From assembly GCA_002197995.1 (NCBI GenBank), contig NGZR01000005.1:5442959-5506958 (forward strand): a DNA stretch of 64,000 nucleotides, read 5' to 3'. The stretch is from Gaeumannomyces sp. JS-464 (lineage: Eukaryota; Ascomycota; Sordariomycetes; Magnaporthales; Magnaporthaceae). Shown piece by piece: positions 1 to 11,033 of this stretch (positions are counted from its first letter, which is position 1; each line of letters opens with the position of its first letter). The position numbers and the translations under genes were made by a program. A model generated the notes under the pieces. That model was not told the origin of the DNA, made no database searches, and saw nothing but the letters and a program-made list of their open reading frames with translations.

Positions 1-559
1 TAAACAAGATAAATTTTTAAACGCACCTCATGTTGTTGTAAATTTTAGGTCATTTTTAGCTACCCCGATACACTGCGCTTAACACCACATTTGTCTCTTA
101 GCAGTACCCTACCAGCTCGCCCATCACAGCTGTCACGATTAAGGAGCGTAAAGAGAGAAAGAGAGTATATTTAACGTCAGTAAATCGGGATTTACCAGTC
201 CCTGCCTCCCAAGGGGCATATAACGTGCTAGCGCTACCTAAGCTTAACACTAGGCTATATGCTGCTATTAAGGCGGCTAACAAATTAAACCCGAAGGCAC
301 ACGGGGGTCGGGCCGCATTCCGGCGCTCCTTGTTAGCGAGCGGGCAATCGATAATAGGGCGTAAAAATACGCCGGGGCGTTGTAAAGCGCTGCGGGTGGT
401 AGTGATGCTGTTGGCCGGCGGGTATGCCGGAAAAGGGGTAAAGCCGGGTTTGGGCGGGGGAGGGGGTTTTCGGGACCTCCCCTGGGCCCGGCCTAAAGTG
501 CGGGGGATTAATAAGCCTACTGTTAATCTAATAGTACAAAGGAAAAGGTTAAGTATAGG

Positions 560-3500
560 CTTTTTAGGCCTTGTTGTTATCGTCCGGCGATAGTGTAGTA
601 GTTGGTGGCTTTAACGAACGAAGCAAAAAGGAGGGCTTTTGGAGGAGCCGTTTCCAATATCCGGGCTTATCGAAGGCCGGGGGAAGGTCCGTTATAGGCC
701 ATTTGTTTTTTGCCGCCCTAGCCAGCCTGCAAAATACAGGGTAAAAAGGGGACTTATTTCGCCGCAACGGCACGGGTTATCGTCTTCGTGCTGGAACTTT
801 CGGTGGTACCAGTCGAAATCCCCGTGGCCGGTGCGTGCGGCTATTAGCCGTTGCAGTACCTTCCGGTGCAACTGTAACGCTTCGGGCGTGTGTTGTAGTA
901 CCGGCGGGAAGCCTATAGCCTTATACCGATCCGGAAAGTTGTCTTTAAACCATGCGTTCCGGGCGTCCCGGGCTGTTTTCCGGGCTAAAGCCTTTACTCC
1001 GGCCACCGTTGGTTTAAGATGTTGGGGTATTGGCAAGGCCGATCCCAACTTTGCTTCGGCGTTTACCTTTTCGTTTCCGGGGATTCCCATATGGCCCAGG
1101 GACCAGCGTACGTATACCTGGTGTTTATCCATAAAGCAATGGATTTTTTAAAAACCCTTATAAACTATTAGGGGCCGTGCTTAAACAGCCGTTGGCCGCC
1201 GAGGTGTTGTCGAGGCATAAGTGGAAAGTGCAGTTGCGGAAGCTCCAAACGGCTTTACGGAGGCCCATTCGGGCCCCTTCCGCTTCGCCGTCGAATATTT
1301 CCGCCGGATGCGCTAACCGGCCGTGCCCGGAAAGTTTACGTTGGCCGGCTTGGTATATTACCCAGCCGTATCCAACTGCCCCGTCCTTTGCTTTAGACCC
1401 GTCGCTATATATTATAACGTTAGTAAGTGGAAAGGTGCGAAGCCACGCCATAAAGGCTTTTGCGGCTGCGGGTTTTTCTTATGTGGCCACCGTAAGCCCC
1501 GTATATTTATAAGGGATATAAGCCGGGCGAGTGCAAGCCGGAAGGAGTCCGGCCGTCCTTTGCAAAAAGGTCGCAAGCTTGCCGGGTAAGCCTGCTTTAA
1601 GCCCTCGGGCGTTAAAAGCCGGCTTGGCCGCTGCGGCTAAAAGGTGATTTTCCGGAACCGTATTTATACGGGCCGCAATACGGAAGCGGGCTTATTTAAA
1701 AGCGCCTGAGCGTTTGGGATGCCGGATTCGTAATGTAACGCGTTTATCGGTGCGGTTTTCCAAGCCGGAGCTACTGCCCGGAAGGACGCAGTTATAGCTT
1801 TATTAACCCGTTCGATTAAATGGCCTTGGCGAATAATTTGCTGTTATGCCGGCTTATATAAATGTGGTTTGGTTTTGCCCTTATACCACACTTCGGCCCC
1901 GTACAAAGCCGTAAGGATTATAACCGTCGTAACGGCTTTGTGTACCGAATGTGCCGGTATCCCCCTATCGAATTCGTAAGCCTCCGGAGGTGGTTGGCAA
2001 CGCTTTGGGCTTTTGCAGCCCTGTTATCGACGTGGGCTTTAAAGTTAAGCCGTTGGTCGAAAAAAACCCCTAACCACCGTAAAGCTCCTGTAGCTTGTTG
2101 TATGGTAAGGCCTTCCGCCGTAACCGCTAAAGTTGTAGGGTTTTTCCACCTGGAAAAATGCATAAGTTCGCATTTTCCCAGGTCGAAAGCCACTTTGTTA
2201 ACCTTTCCCCAACGTAGGATTTCCGTTACCGTAGCCCCTGCTGTACGGGAGCACTCCTCCGGAATGCTACCCGTTACGCAAATGCCTATATCGTCCGCGT
2301 ATTCGTACCTAACCGCTTTTGCTTTGGGTAGGATTTCGGCCATATAAAGCATAAATAGGACCGGTAATGCCGGTAACCCTTGGGGTAGCCCGCAGTCCGG
2401 GGAAAAAGGGGGTGCCGCAGCGTTTTCCAACCGCATTTTAACCCCCTATTTCCTGCAAAGGATAATACCCATTGTATTAACGTTAGGTCCCAGCCTTGGT
2501 TTAAAAGCCTCCGAAAAAGCCTCCGGCGGAGTACAGCATCGAAGGCCCCTTATACATCCATAGTAACGAGGGCGGCCGATTTATGCTTTTGGAAAGCCCG
2601 TTCCACCTCGTGGGCCACGCATGCCGTTAAATCGATGGCGGCTTTTTTCGGGGTAGCCCCGGCGTGTTGCGGGGCTATAAGCCCGTGTTGTAATGCGAGG
2701 GACGCCATTCGCGAAGCTACCAGCCGCTTTAGCCCTTTCCCTAAGCACGGGAGCAAAGCTATCGGGCGGTAGGATTTTAAGTCCGTTATATCCGTTTTAT
2801 TAGGCTTTTTCAGCATAACCACCTCCGCTATGCGGAAAGGGCCCGAGTGGTGCCCGGCTTTAAGGCAAGCTTCGAAAAGGCCTTAACGTATTCCCCTATT
2901 GCCGGCCAAACCGCTGTAAGCAGTTTAACCGTTAAAAAGTCGACGCCTGGGGCCGTGTTTGCCGTGCCGACGGTGCACTTCCGGCATTCCTTTAAAAGGA
3001 CGTGGGGGTTCCACGGGATTTGTGCGGTCCTTTAGGTAGCCTTTATTGTAACGGGTCTTTTTGTAGGTCGTCTTTTACCGTAAACCTACGGAGGATTTTA
3101 CGACTTAATGCTTCCGCTTTATCTTTTAAGGCTATTATAAACTCCTCGTTAATATTTAACGGGGGAAGCCGTATACGGGTGTAAGTTTATGCCATTTTAC
3201 AGTACGGTATAGCGCTTCCGGGGAATCCACTTCCTCCAGCACGCTGGCCCAATGCTGTTTTTTAGCCGTTCGAACCGTTGCTTTTAAAGCACGGGCTTCG
3301 GCCGTAAAAGGCCCGCCGTTTCATAGCTTTTGCGAGGTTCCGTTGGGCGTTGGCGCACTTTTCGTTCCACCAGGGTTAGCCTTTTCTTTTGGCTTTAAGC
3401 CCCCGGCCGAGGGCTATTAGCGCATTTTTTAGCAGGTTTGTTAATGCCTCGGCCGCTTTATCCAGGTAATTCGTAGTGCTTGGATTTAAAAGTGGCGGTA

Positions 3501-4350
3501 GGCTGCCGGCCCCCGTTGCTACCGCGTTTGCGAAAATCGGTAGTTTATCGTTTGGTAGCGTAACACGCCGGCAGTTCGGAACGGAGTTATTAGGTTTAGG
3601 GACCTCGATCCGTATCGAGCGGTGGTCCGAATCGGTTGCTAGCGAAGGGTCGATTTCCGCTATTACCAAAGGGGCGTTGGAAAAGGTAAAATTTAAAACG
3701 CCCCCGTCGTTATGCGTAGGTTAGCTTAGGTCGGTAAGTAGGAAAAGGTTATAAGTATTAGCCTATTGGGCTATATCCTGGCCCTTATTCCTATTACCTT
3801 AACCGGATCCCACGCCGGGGACCTTGCGTTAAAGTCCCCAGCTATAATGCATTTTGCCGTTGGGCGCTAACGTAGTAAAAGTCCAACGAGGGTTCCGAAG
3901 GGTCCCCTGGAGGCTTATATACGTTAACGAAGGTGCACCCGGCGACGGTAAGCCAAAGGATGTCCCGGGTGCTGCCTGCCGGCCGGTCCGCTACGGGCCG
4001 AAGCCCCGGGTCTTTCCGTACGTAAGTTATTACCCGAGGCCTGGTTTGGTGGTCGTGCTAGCTATTTACCGGAGTAAATAGCTCGTACGACGGGTGGGTG
4101 CAAAGCATAAGCTTCCCTTTCCACGCGCTAGGGGCTTTTGCATTAGCACCACGTAATATTTTGGCTTTAAAATAGTTGGAGTAAAGTAGCCCCCGCTTCC
4201 CAGCTACGTCGAACGTTCGTTTGGGCGGCGGTTAAAGCACGGCGTTCGGGGCGAAGCCCCGGGCGCCGGGCCCTATTGCCATGCGTTTGTTGTATCCGGT
4301 TGGCTGCTGGCATACGTAAAAGCGGCGTTAGTGTATTAAGGGTTTTGGCT
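560..4350 (-). pseudogene. LINE copy 1 ORF2 (endonuclease-RT-RNase H), broken
   Basis: The polyprotein remnant that would nick target DNA and reverse transcribe the element. On the minus strand the endonuclease C-terminal motif SDHRSIRIE is at 3376-3669. The RT start, with SYRPIALLP, is at 2550-2822. The RT catalytic motif YADDIG is at 1918-2436. The RNase H core (YSDGSKAKDGAVGYGWVIY, then DGEAEGARMGL, then LDNTSAANG) is at 1158-1451. The last RNase H motif (HMGIPGNEKVNAEAK) is at 692-1132, followed by CRCG and later Cys residues. The blocks sit in different frames or are separated by stops. Confidence 0.85.
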
Positions 4351-4359
4351 TTAAGGTTG

Positions 4360-6190
4360 TTGGCCGGCGGTACCGTCGGTTTCCTCCGGGGGGTTTCGGT
4401 TATTTCGATAGCCCTTTCGGCTCGGGAAGTCCAGTTCCATATCCGCCAGTACTTCGTATTGGTTGTTGGAACTAACCTTAAGTCTTTTAACAGGGTGCCT
4501 TTCCCTGCCGGCCGTACGGGCCACGCCTTCCGGGCCGGCGGGCCTGCCGGGTTTATAACGGCGGAGGCGACGGCAAGAACGGCGGCGGCGGCGGGGGTAA
4601 CGGAAGCAGCGGCGTTGCCGGTACCGGCCGCGGGATTAGCATTAGCGGTAGCGGTTACAACGGAATTGTCCGTAGTAACCGCGGTTGCAGGAAGGGCGTT
4701 GGCGGTGGCGGCAGCGGCGGCCGCGGCGGCCGCGGCGATGGCGGCGGCAGCGGCGGCTTCCGCCCTTTTACCGCCGCCCGGTACGCTTGTGCGCCTAATT
4801 TCCTAACCGCGCCTTTTTCCCCACGGGTTAAATGCTTTAGCACTCCGTTTACCCGTATAGGTTTTATAGGGCAGTTCGGGTGGTCGGCTAGGTACGGGCC
4901 CGAGCAGTTCGCGCATTGCGGGGGGGCCGTACACGGTTGTACGTGCCGGTCGTCGTTTATTTTCCCGCACCGAAAGCACTTATCGGCCCGGGCGCAATTG
5001 CGGGCCACGTGGAAACCGTGGCAGCCAAGGGTGTGCTGGGTAACCGGCGGGTGTCGTTATACGCGGCGTAAAAAGGAAGTGATCCCCCAAAGCCTAAACC
5101 GGCCACTTGCGTATAAAGGGATATAATCCACGATATACCTTTAGTGGTCGACGCCGGCTTTGGAAGGCTTAACGTTTACCGGTTTGTGCCTTGTTTGGGC
5201 TTCCACTTCTTCCCGAACCAATTTATCCAATACCGGACGCATTGTCCAAAGCCGTTGGTTAAGGAGGTAAGCAGCCGGAAATTACGTAATTGTACCAAAT
5301 TTCGGGCTTTTCGATCTTTCGGCGTTATATAAACGGCCTAGTTCGGATCGGTGTTGCAAAAGCCGGCTTTAAATATCGGCCGTTTTTGCTTTTAACACGA
5401 ACCCGGTAAGGGATCGGTACGCTTCCGGGACGTCGGCCGTCGTAAACGGCAGTTTTTGCTGTCGGTAAGGGTTTTGCGAATGCTAAAGCCCGTTTGTTAA
5501 TTGGCTTAAGCCTGCCGTTCTTCGGATTTTAACGAACACCCGAAAGTCGGCTTTAAAGCTTGTTAATAGGCGGGGTGCCCGGGTAGTTTAGGGCGTACGG
5601 CCCCGAAAAGCCTGTGCGGGTTGTTGGGGTTATTAGTGGCCCTCCCGGGCCACCGACGCGTAAGTAGCCGGGGGCGCGCGTTGCGGGGCTCCGGGGCCCC
5701 GTATAAGCTTCTTTCCTTTTCGGCCGGCGTAGGTAAGCCGAAAAGGGCTTGTTTACGTAGTCGATAAAACAATTTTCCAGCCGTTGGCTTCGGGGATTGC
5801 TTCCGCCGGAAAGGAGGCAATGCCGGCGTCGATAAATCGGGCTAGCGTAGCGCAAATTAGGGCCGTTTGTTGTTATTTGCGGCTATAGCTCGCAATAATT
5901 TCCTCCGCGGCCGCCGCGGCCGACCCGACAGGTGGGCGCGTACGCCGGCGTTGGGGGAGGGGGGGAGGGGCACTTGTGCCGGTGCTGCCGTTGTGGGAGC
6001 CTTCCTGGCCCTAATCGGGCCCTGTTAGGTGTTGCTAATTCCGCAACGGGGACGGCGTAAGTCGGGTGCGCTAACGCGCGGGGGGGCCCGGGTGGCAGCG
6101 ACGGTTCCTCCGGGCCGTTGGGCCGACGAGGAGGGCGCGCGCCACCCTATTGGCCGAAGGGGGGCTGTTGGCAACGGCATGTTGCCGTCG
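4360..6190 (-). pseudogene. LINE copy 1 ORF1 (gag-like, zinc knuckles), broken
   Basis: A remnant of the RNA-binding ORF1 of a Tad1-like LINE. The clearest part is 4655-5008. It holds one CCHC-like motif (CFRCGK...H...C) followed by a second (CANCSGPY...HPNC). After this comes a Pro/Ala-rich stretch written in GC-rich triplets around 4560-4760. The N-terminal part near 5550-5860 is legible but shifts frame. An acidic C-terminal tail with ADMELDLPEPE-like character lies near 4400-4450. ORF1 is expected to coat the element RNA. Several frame breaks rule out function. The boundaries are approximate, taken from comparison with copies 2 and 3. Confidence 0.75.
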
Positions 6191-6525
6191 CCAGCGCCGT
6201 TAGCGGGCGTGGTTATTGGTGTTGGGTCGCTAATTGGCGGGTGTTAAGGATTTGTATGCAATTTGGCAGTGTGCACTAACAGCGCAATGCCAAGAATTGG
6301 TAAATTCGAAGTCCCGATTAAAAAGCGTAAGCTTCGCAGCCAAGTGCAATTAATGCTATAAACTGAAAACTCTTTTATAAGGAGGGAAAAGGGAAGAAAG
6401 GCGCGGCGCGCCGAAAGCGCGATGCGGTAGAAAAAGCGACGCGGCGTTTTATCGCACGGGCTATTCCGCGGCGCGTGCTTACGTGGATGCCTGCGGCGTG
6501 CGGTGAACTGCCTTGGGCCGTCACA

Positions 6526-6656
6526 CCTGATATATACAATTTTAAATAGTTTAAATGCATTTTTGGCGTTTTTGGGTTGTAATTCGTATCGATTAATTAA
6601 AGGTTGGGTGTGGGTGCGCGATTTGCTTATATGTGCCATTCGCTTGTAAACCACGT
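6526..6656 (+). mobile_element. 3' end fragment of a pogo-like DNA transposon
   Basis: This stretch matches the last 130 bp of the full-length pogo-like elements at 21-26 kb, including the GATATATACAATTTTAA segment and the terminal inverted repeat ending TTGTAAACCACGT, with TA immediately after it (6657-6658). Its left side is cut off by the solo LTR. Only non-coding end sequence remains. Confidence 0.75.
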
Positions 6657-7316
6657 TATGTATATTAATTATTATTAATATTAGGTTATTAGCTATTATT
6701 CCCTTTGGCGGGGGAAAAGGGTGTTTATATAACAAATGCGCATCGTAAAGCAACCAGCCTTAGCCTGTTACCCTAGTGTTACACATTATATAAAGCGGGG
6801 CCCATTTACTAATTGCAAATAAATGCACCGTTAGTTAAAAATGGTGATTTATAAGCGAGGCGCAGCTATTAAGCACAGCCGGGGCTTAAGCCATCCCAAT
6901 TAAGTTTAAGTGGGGGCGTAATAACGTAATTATTTAGCGAAGCGCGCTACGCCACCGGACCGAAAATCTAACCAAAATGCTAACAAAGGTTTTCCTATTT
7001 GGGACAGATTTGTACCTAAAAACGCTGTTAACCAGTCCCCGCACGAAAATTTAACCGTTTTGCGTTGGTATTGGTCCGCCAGCCCGCCCCACGAAGTATC
7101 GTTTAAAGCGGGTCAGCGCTTGGGTTTGTTAGCAGGCCCTCCGCAGGAGCCGCCGGAGGCAAAAGGGGGTCCCAAGGGGTTTCACCCTGGAAATTGTGCT
7201 ACTAAACGTTGCAAATTCGTATAAATATAATAAAATCGTATAAAATATAGCAAAAGTAGTAACTATCGCGAGATTTAGGCTTGGTGTTTAGGTGCATTGA
7301 ATTAAAGGGGCAGGAA

Positions 7317-7346
7317 GATCACGTGACTTTAAGATCACGTGACGTG
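7317..7346. promoter_or_regulatory. Two tandem ATCACGTGAC E-box-like sites
   Basis: The 10-mer ATCACGTGAC occurs twice about 17 bp apart, followed by another GTGAC. CACGTG palindromes are binding sites for bHLH factors in fungi. They lie about 700 bp upstream of the HET open reading frame. A regulatory role is inference only. Confidence 0.35.
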
Positions 7347-7639
7347 ACCCCATTTTTAAACCACCCCCGTCCTTTAATTACCTGCCAATTTTTTTTCCCT
7401 GCGCCCTACCTACCTACGTTAACCCTCCCAATCGCAATTGGGTCGTAGTTAACAAAACAGCTACGTGGCCTTCACGACGGCCTTGGCCGTTGCGGGCGCG
7501 TTTCGCTGGCGCTTTACTGTTTTTTTTTTTGCTTTAAGAGGTACGAGTAAACCCTAAAAAAACAGTGTAACTCTACTTTGGCCGTTGTGATTACGTTTAA
7601 ATCCGGGTTTGTTACTATTCCTAAATTTAAAATTAGGGC

Positions 7640-7683
7640 AATTTGGCGCGTGCCCCCGAAGGGCCGTGCACTGGCGCCAAATT
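7640..7683. repeat. Imperfect palindrome (hairpin), possible MITE relic
   Basis: AATTTGGCGC at the left is matched by GGCGCCAAATT at the right. Inner GTGC/GCAC and CCC/GGG pairs surround a GAA loop. It could fold as a 44-nt hairpin. No target duplication was noted. Confidence 0.4.
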
Positions 7684-8036
7684 AGCGGAGCGGCACCTGA
7701 TTTTATAATATTGCAGCGGCTTTAGCCTTTAATGCCGCTTTCATATTGCTGTGTTGCATTAGATGCAGGTCGGCTCCTTTTTTTTTTTTTTTTTTTGCGG
7801 TATAAAACCGGGTCTGGCCGCCATCCAAAAATGATCAGCTAATTAGCAAAGAACAGCACCTATCATCCCTTTGACCTGCTTTACCCCTGCCCTACGCCAT
7901 AACTAGCCTATTTATTTCTTCCCCAGTCGGAATAGCATTTGCTGTGGTTTACGCCGACTACTCGCGTGTGTTTGTGATAGAAGCCACACTTCTCCATCTA
8001 CCTACCCTTACCTGGTGACCGCCACTGTCGAAAATC

Positions 8037-10347
8037 ATGACTGCCGAGCCCGCTTTTGTCTCTCAGCAACACGTCGCCAAGGCCAGGACCTGGCTTGGTG
8101 ACTGCGACCAAGAGCACCAAGGCTGCCATCGCCCCTACGATGAGCTCGGTCTTTTACTCACGTCCCCAAGGTCCTCTTTCATGTCTCCGCAAGCTTCCTT
8201 GTTGACACACCCAACCCATCCATCCCTGCAGAATCTTGCCACGCGGTTCTACAACGCCGACATGGCTCCGAAGCTGCCCTTCAGGTTATTAGACCTCGAG
8301 CTCGGCTGCGTCAGGGAGGCGAACCTCGACCATAGATACATTGCCTTGAGCCATGTTTCTTCTGTCACTCTATCTTACCGTCTTGATAAGGCCAAGCTCG
8401 GGAATGTCTCTGCTGAAGGGTGTTTGAAAACGATTCGTGCACATCTCCCCAGAACCGTTGCAATGGCCATCGACTTCGTCAAGGTTCTGGGAGAGAGATT
8501 CATCTGGGTTGATTCCCTGTGCATCGCCCACGATTCCAGAAGCGAGACGAGGCTCTGCGAGAGGATGATGACGTCCGTGTACCGGGGGGCGTACTTCACT
8601 CTGATCACCGCAGCCGGAGACGCAGATGGTGGTTTAGCTGGGCCGGGCTCTGGAGGACAAGGACAAGGTGGCGCCCAGCCTCCTGCTGCCACTGACCTCA
8701 ACCGGATTCTATCCCACTCGACCTTTAGCCAAAGCGGATGGACCCTCGGAGAACTCGTCCTCTCCCGAAGGATTATCGTTCTCGTCGGCGGCCTTCACAT
8801 ATCGTTCTCCTGCCAGACCTCGCAGCAGAGCGACGAGACATCCGAGGTCTCGCCACCCTTCAGGCTGCGCTCGAGAAGGGGGACGGATCTATCGGTCCCA
8901 GCTCCGCTTTCCGGATTCCTGCCCTTCATCTCGTCCTACATGGACCTGACGGAAGAGTACTCGTGGCGTGAGAAGCGCGACGTCGACGATGCCGATGCCC
9001 TCCGTGCCTTTGGCGGTCTCAACCACGCCCTGACCGCAGGCCTGACGGGCCAGCAGATTCAGGGCATCTCCGACTACCTCGTGGACGCGTTTCTCCTCTT
9101 CGTTCCCACGGGGAACCTCCGGCGCCGGCCGGGGTTCGCGGGCTACTCGTGGGCTGGCTGGGAGGGGGAGTTCCGATGGCCGCGCGAGACCTTTGTGGAC
9201 GCGGGCGCCAAGGTTAAACACGATGACGCGTGGCGGGTCGCCTGGTGGATGGAGCACTCGACGTTCGTTGGGTGGCGGTCAACTCGGAGCAGGGAGGAGT
9301 GGCAAGGTAATGACGGTAGCAGCGATGGAGACATACCCTTACCAAGTACATCAAGGAGCGGCCGGGCGTGTTCCCGAAGCAAATTGTCGAGGCCGTCTGC
9401 AGCAGCACAGACCTTGATGCGGAAACGCTCAAGGCTGTTAGTGCCGTCGGCTCCAGCTCCCGGAGAAAAGCGGGGATGTGGAATCGGCTGAGCGGGCCGC
9501 TTGATACCCTGTTTGGCCAGCAGGAAAACGAGGACAACGCTGCTGCTGTCACGCAGGCTGCCGAGAGCAAGTACGGGGCTGATACGCTGCACAAGTTCTC
9601 GATGTACGAGTTCAACGCGGTCAACAGCAAGAGCGAGTTCTGCAGACTTGCCTCCCAGGTTCTGCCGCACTCTGAGCGGGCGCTGACGAGCTGGGTGGCG
9701 GGGCGAAGAGCTGGTGAGTATTATTCTCCCCTTTTTTCATGACCTTGGAATCCCCAAAAGTGCGAAAGCTGACAGAACATTGCGCGCGTGCGTTACAGGG
9801 CATAGACGGAGGCAAAAGTCGGATTCGCAAAGGGAATCGGGGGTGCGGATAGCGGGCCAGACGAGGGCGGCTATGCAGATGATGAAAGGGGTCTTTCCTA
9901 TGCCTTGATCAGGGCCCAGACCATCCGTCTCAGTCTGACCCTCGGCGGACCCCTCCGCCGTAGCGGGAAAGATGACCAGCAGGACTCAACAGCCAGACCG
10001 CCACTGTTCCTACTGCCTACCCGCTGTACTCCAGGTCCGGCAAGCTGGTCGGCTCGCTTTATCCGGACAACATCTCCTACGCGGTAGGGGCAGCATCGAA
10101 GCCCGCGATCGACCTGGTCGTCATGTCCCTGTCCCAGGCGCCCACCGCCGGGTCGGTGTTTTACGAGGACCCGGCGCTGCTATCCACTGCCAGTCAGACC
10201 AGAAACCTCCTCTGGGTGCTCCACGTTGAGTATGGGGTTGGTGAAATCGCGGAGAGGCGCGGGATCGGGCAGATCCTTACGTCTGCGCTTGGGGATGCCG
10301 TGGATGGGGGTCCGGTGGTCGGTTGGGTAAAGCTGGGTTTTGCTTGA
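8037..10347 (+). pseudogene. HET-domain (heterokaryon incompatibility) protein, decayed
   Basis: Proteins with this domain trigger cell death after fusion of unlike fungal cells. The start at 8037 opens with the usual N-terminal pattern (ARTWLGDCDQEH). The domain then reads YIALSHVS, AHLPRTVAMAIDFV, RFIWVDSLCIAHDS, MMTSVYRGAYFTLITAAG, GWTLGELVLSRR and GFAGYSWAGW, ending near 9180. The first block lacks the usual W-G after LSHV, and the usual Q-D of the second block is H-D. The 8037 frame runs to 9491, but homologous-looking sequence continues in a second frame (about 9330-9713). A plausible intron (9714-9798, GTGAGT...TTACAG) follows, and then two more frames to a stop at 10345. At least two frame changes are not explained by introns, so I call it a pseudogene. 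Unrecognised small introns are possible. Confidence 0.7.
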
Positions 10348-11033
10348 CGACGTCAGTCGTTTCCCTCCGAGGTGCGAGACACAACTTTGCGCAGAGCAGT
10401 ACCAAGAGCTCCAGAAAACAACAGAGAGCTATATACTCAATCTTCGGATGCGGAGCTTCGTGCGACGCCGTGAAGCCCTTCTCGTGGATCGTAATTTGAG
10501 GTGGTATGACCACTCTTGGGAGTACGGGCTTCGCACGTTCATGGAGCGTCGTCGTTTGCCCTGCCCCACCAGCGCGTCTCGGTCCGCCAAAAACGAGTCG
10601 TCAAGAGTGCTTCTTCGGATAACTTTACCAGGCCGGCATACGAAATCAGTAGTAAAATGGCAGTAAAAATAAAACGGCGTTAAAACTTGTCAGAATTTTA
10701 AAAATCGAGTCGTAAAAAGCATATAAAAAGCACGTTTAATAATGAAATCATGCTGGATTAAATACGGATTTAACTTATAACATGATTTGAAATTATACCT
10801 AGCGTGCGTTACGGCAGTTTCATTTTGATACCAGGGACAACTTCTTATATTACGAATGAACGAGCTTACAAAAAATAAAAAAGGAAGCAAGTAACACAAA
10901 AAACGTCAACGAACCAGCAAAATCAAAAGGATAAAGAAGCAGAGAAAATAAAAATAAAAAAAGAAAGCTAAAACTGCCAAGTGCGTGCACACGATCCGGA
11001 TTCCAAACCCCGTTAGGCTGGCCATCCAAAATC
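10348..11033. other. AT-rich intergenic stretch
   Basis: No supported gene. From about 10640 it becomes A/T-rich and low in complexity. A short ORF overlapping its left end shows no recognisable features. It lies between the 3' ends of two convergent loci and probably contains both 3' untranslated regions. Confidence 0.4.

Larger units (their letters stand above)
152..6310 (-). mobile_element. Tad1-like non-LTR retrotransposon (LINE), copy 1
   Basis: A near full-length LINE on the minus strand. Its 5' end is near 6310 and its 3' end, with a short GAGA-type tail, near 152. It is flanked by an imperfect duplication of about 20 bp (132-151 and 6311-6331) with three mismatches. In order on the minus strand it encodes ORF1 with CCHC zinc knuckles, then ORF2 with apurinic endonuclease, reverse transcriptase, RNase H and a C-terminal Cys-rich segment. 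Every reading frame is broken by stops and small indels, so the copy is dead. It aligns along its length with copies 2 and 3 at 52-64 kb. Confidence 0.9.
131..6525. mobile_element. Solo LTR copy 1, split by LINE copy 1
   Basis: A TG...CA-bounded repeat of about 215 bp. It begins TGTCACGATTAA at 131 and ends GCCGTCACA at 6525. LINE copy 1 splits it: 131-151 lies left of the LINE and 6312-6525 right of it. A second, uninterrupted copy at 33517-33732 has the same start and end. The TG/CA termini and size suggest a solo LTR, probably of a gypsy-type element. Neither copy has an obvious 5-bp target duplication, so the exact element class is uncertain. A pogo-element 3' end follows directly on the right. 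Confidence 0.6.
6657..8036. other. Gene-free stretch upstream of the HET locus
   Basis: No supported gene. It contains degraded repeat sequence to about 7300, a tandem CACGTGAC motif (7317-7346), a hairpin (7640-7683), a run of about 20 T (7777-7796), and pyrimidine-rich sequence leading to the HET start codon, which may be its leader. Confidence 0.5.

Noticed and set aside
4276..4806. A 176-aa Ala-rich plus-strand ORF
   Set aside because: Complement of the Pro/Ala-rich region of LINE ORF1. The repeated GCC/GGC triplets stay open in several frames.
10340..10666. A 108-aa ORF after the HET locus
   Set aside because: It overlaps the HET 3' end in another frame and extends into AT-rich sequence, with no motif and no good start.
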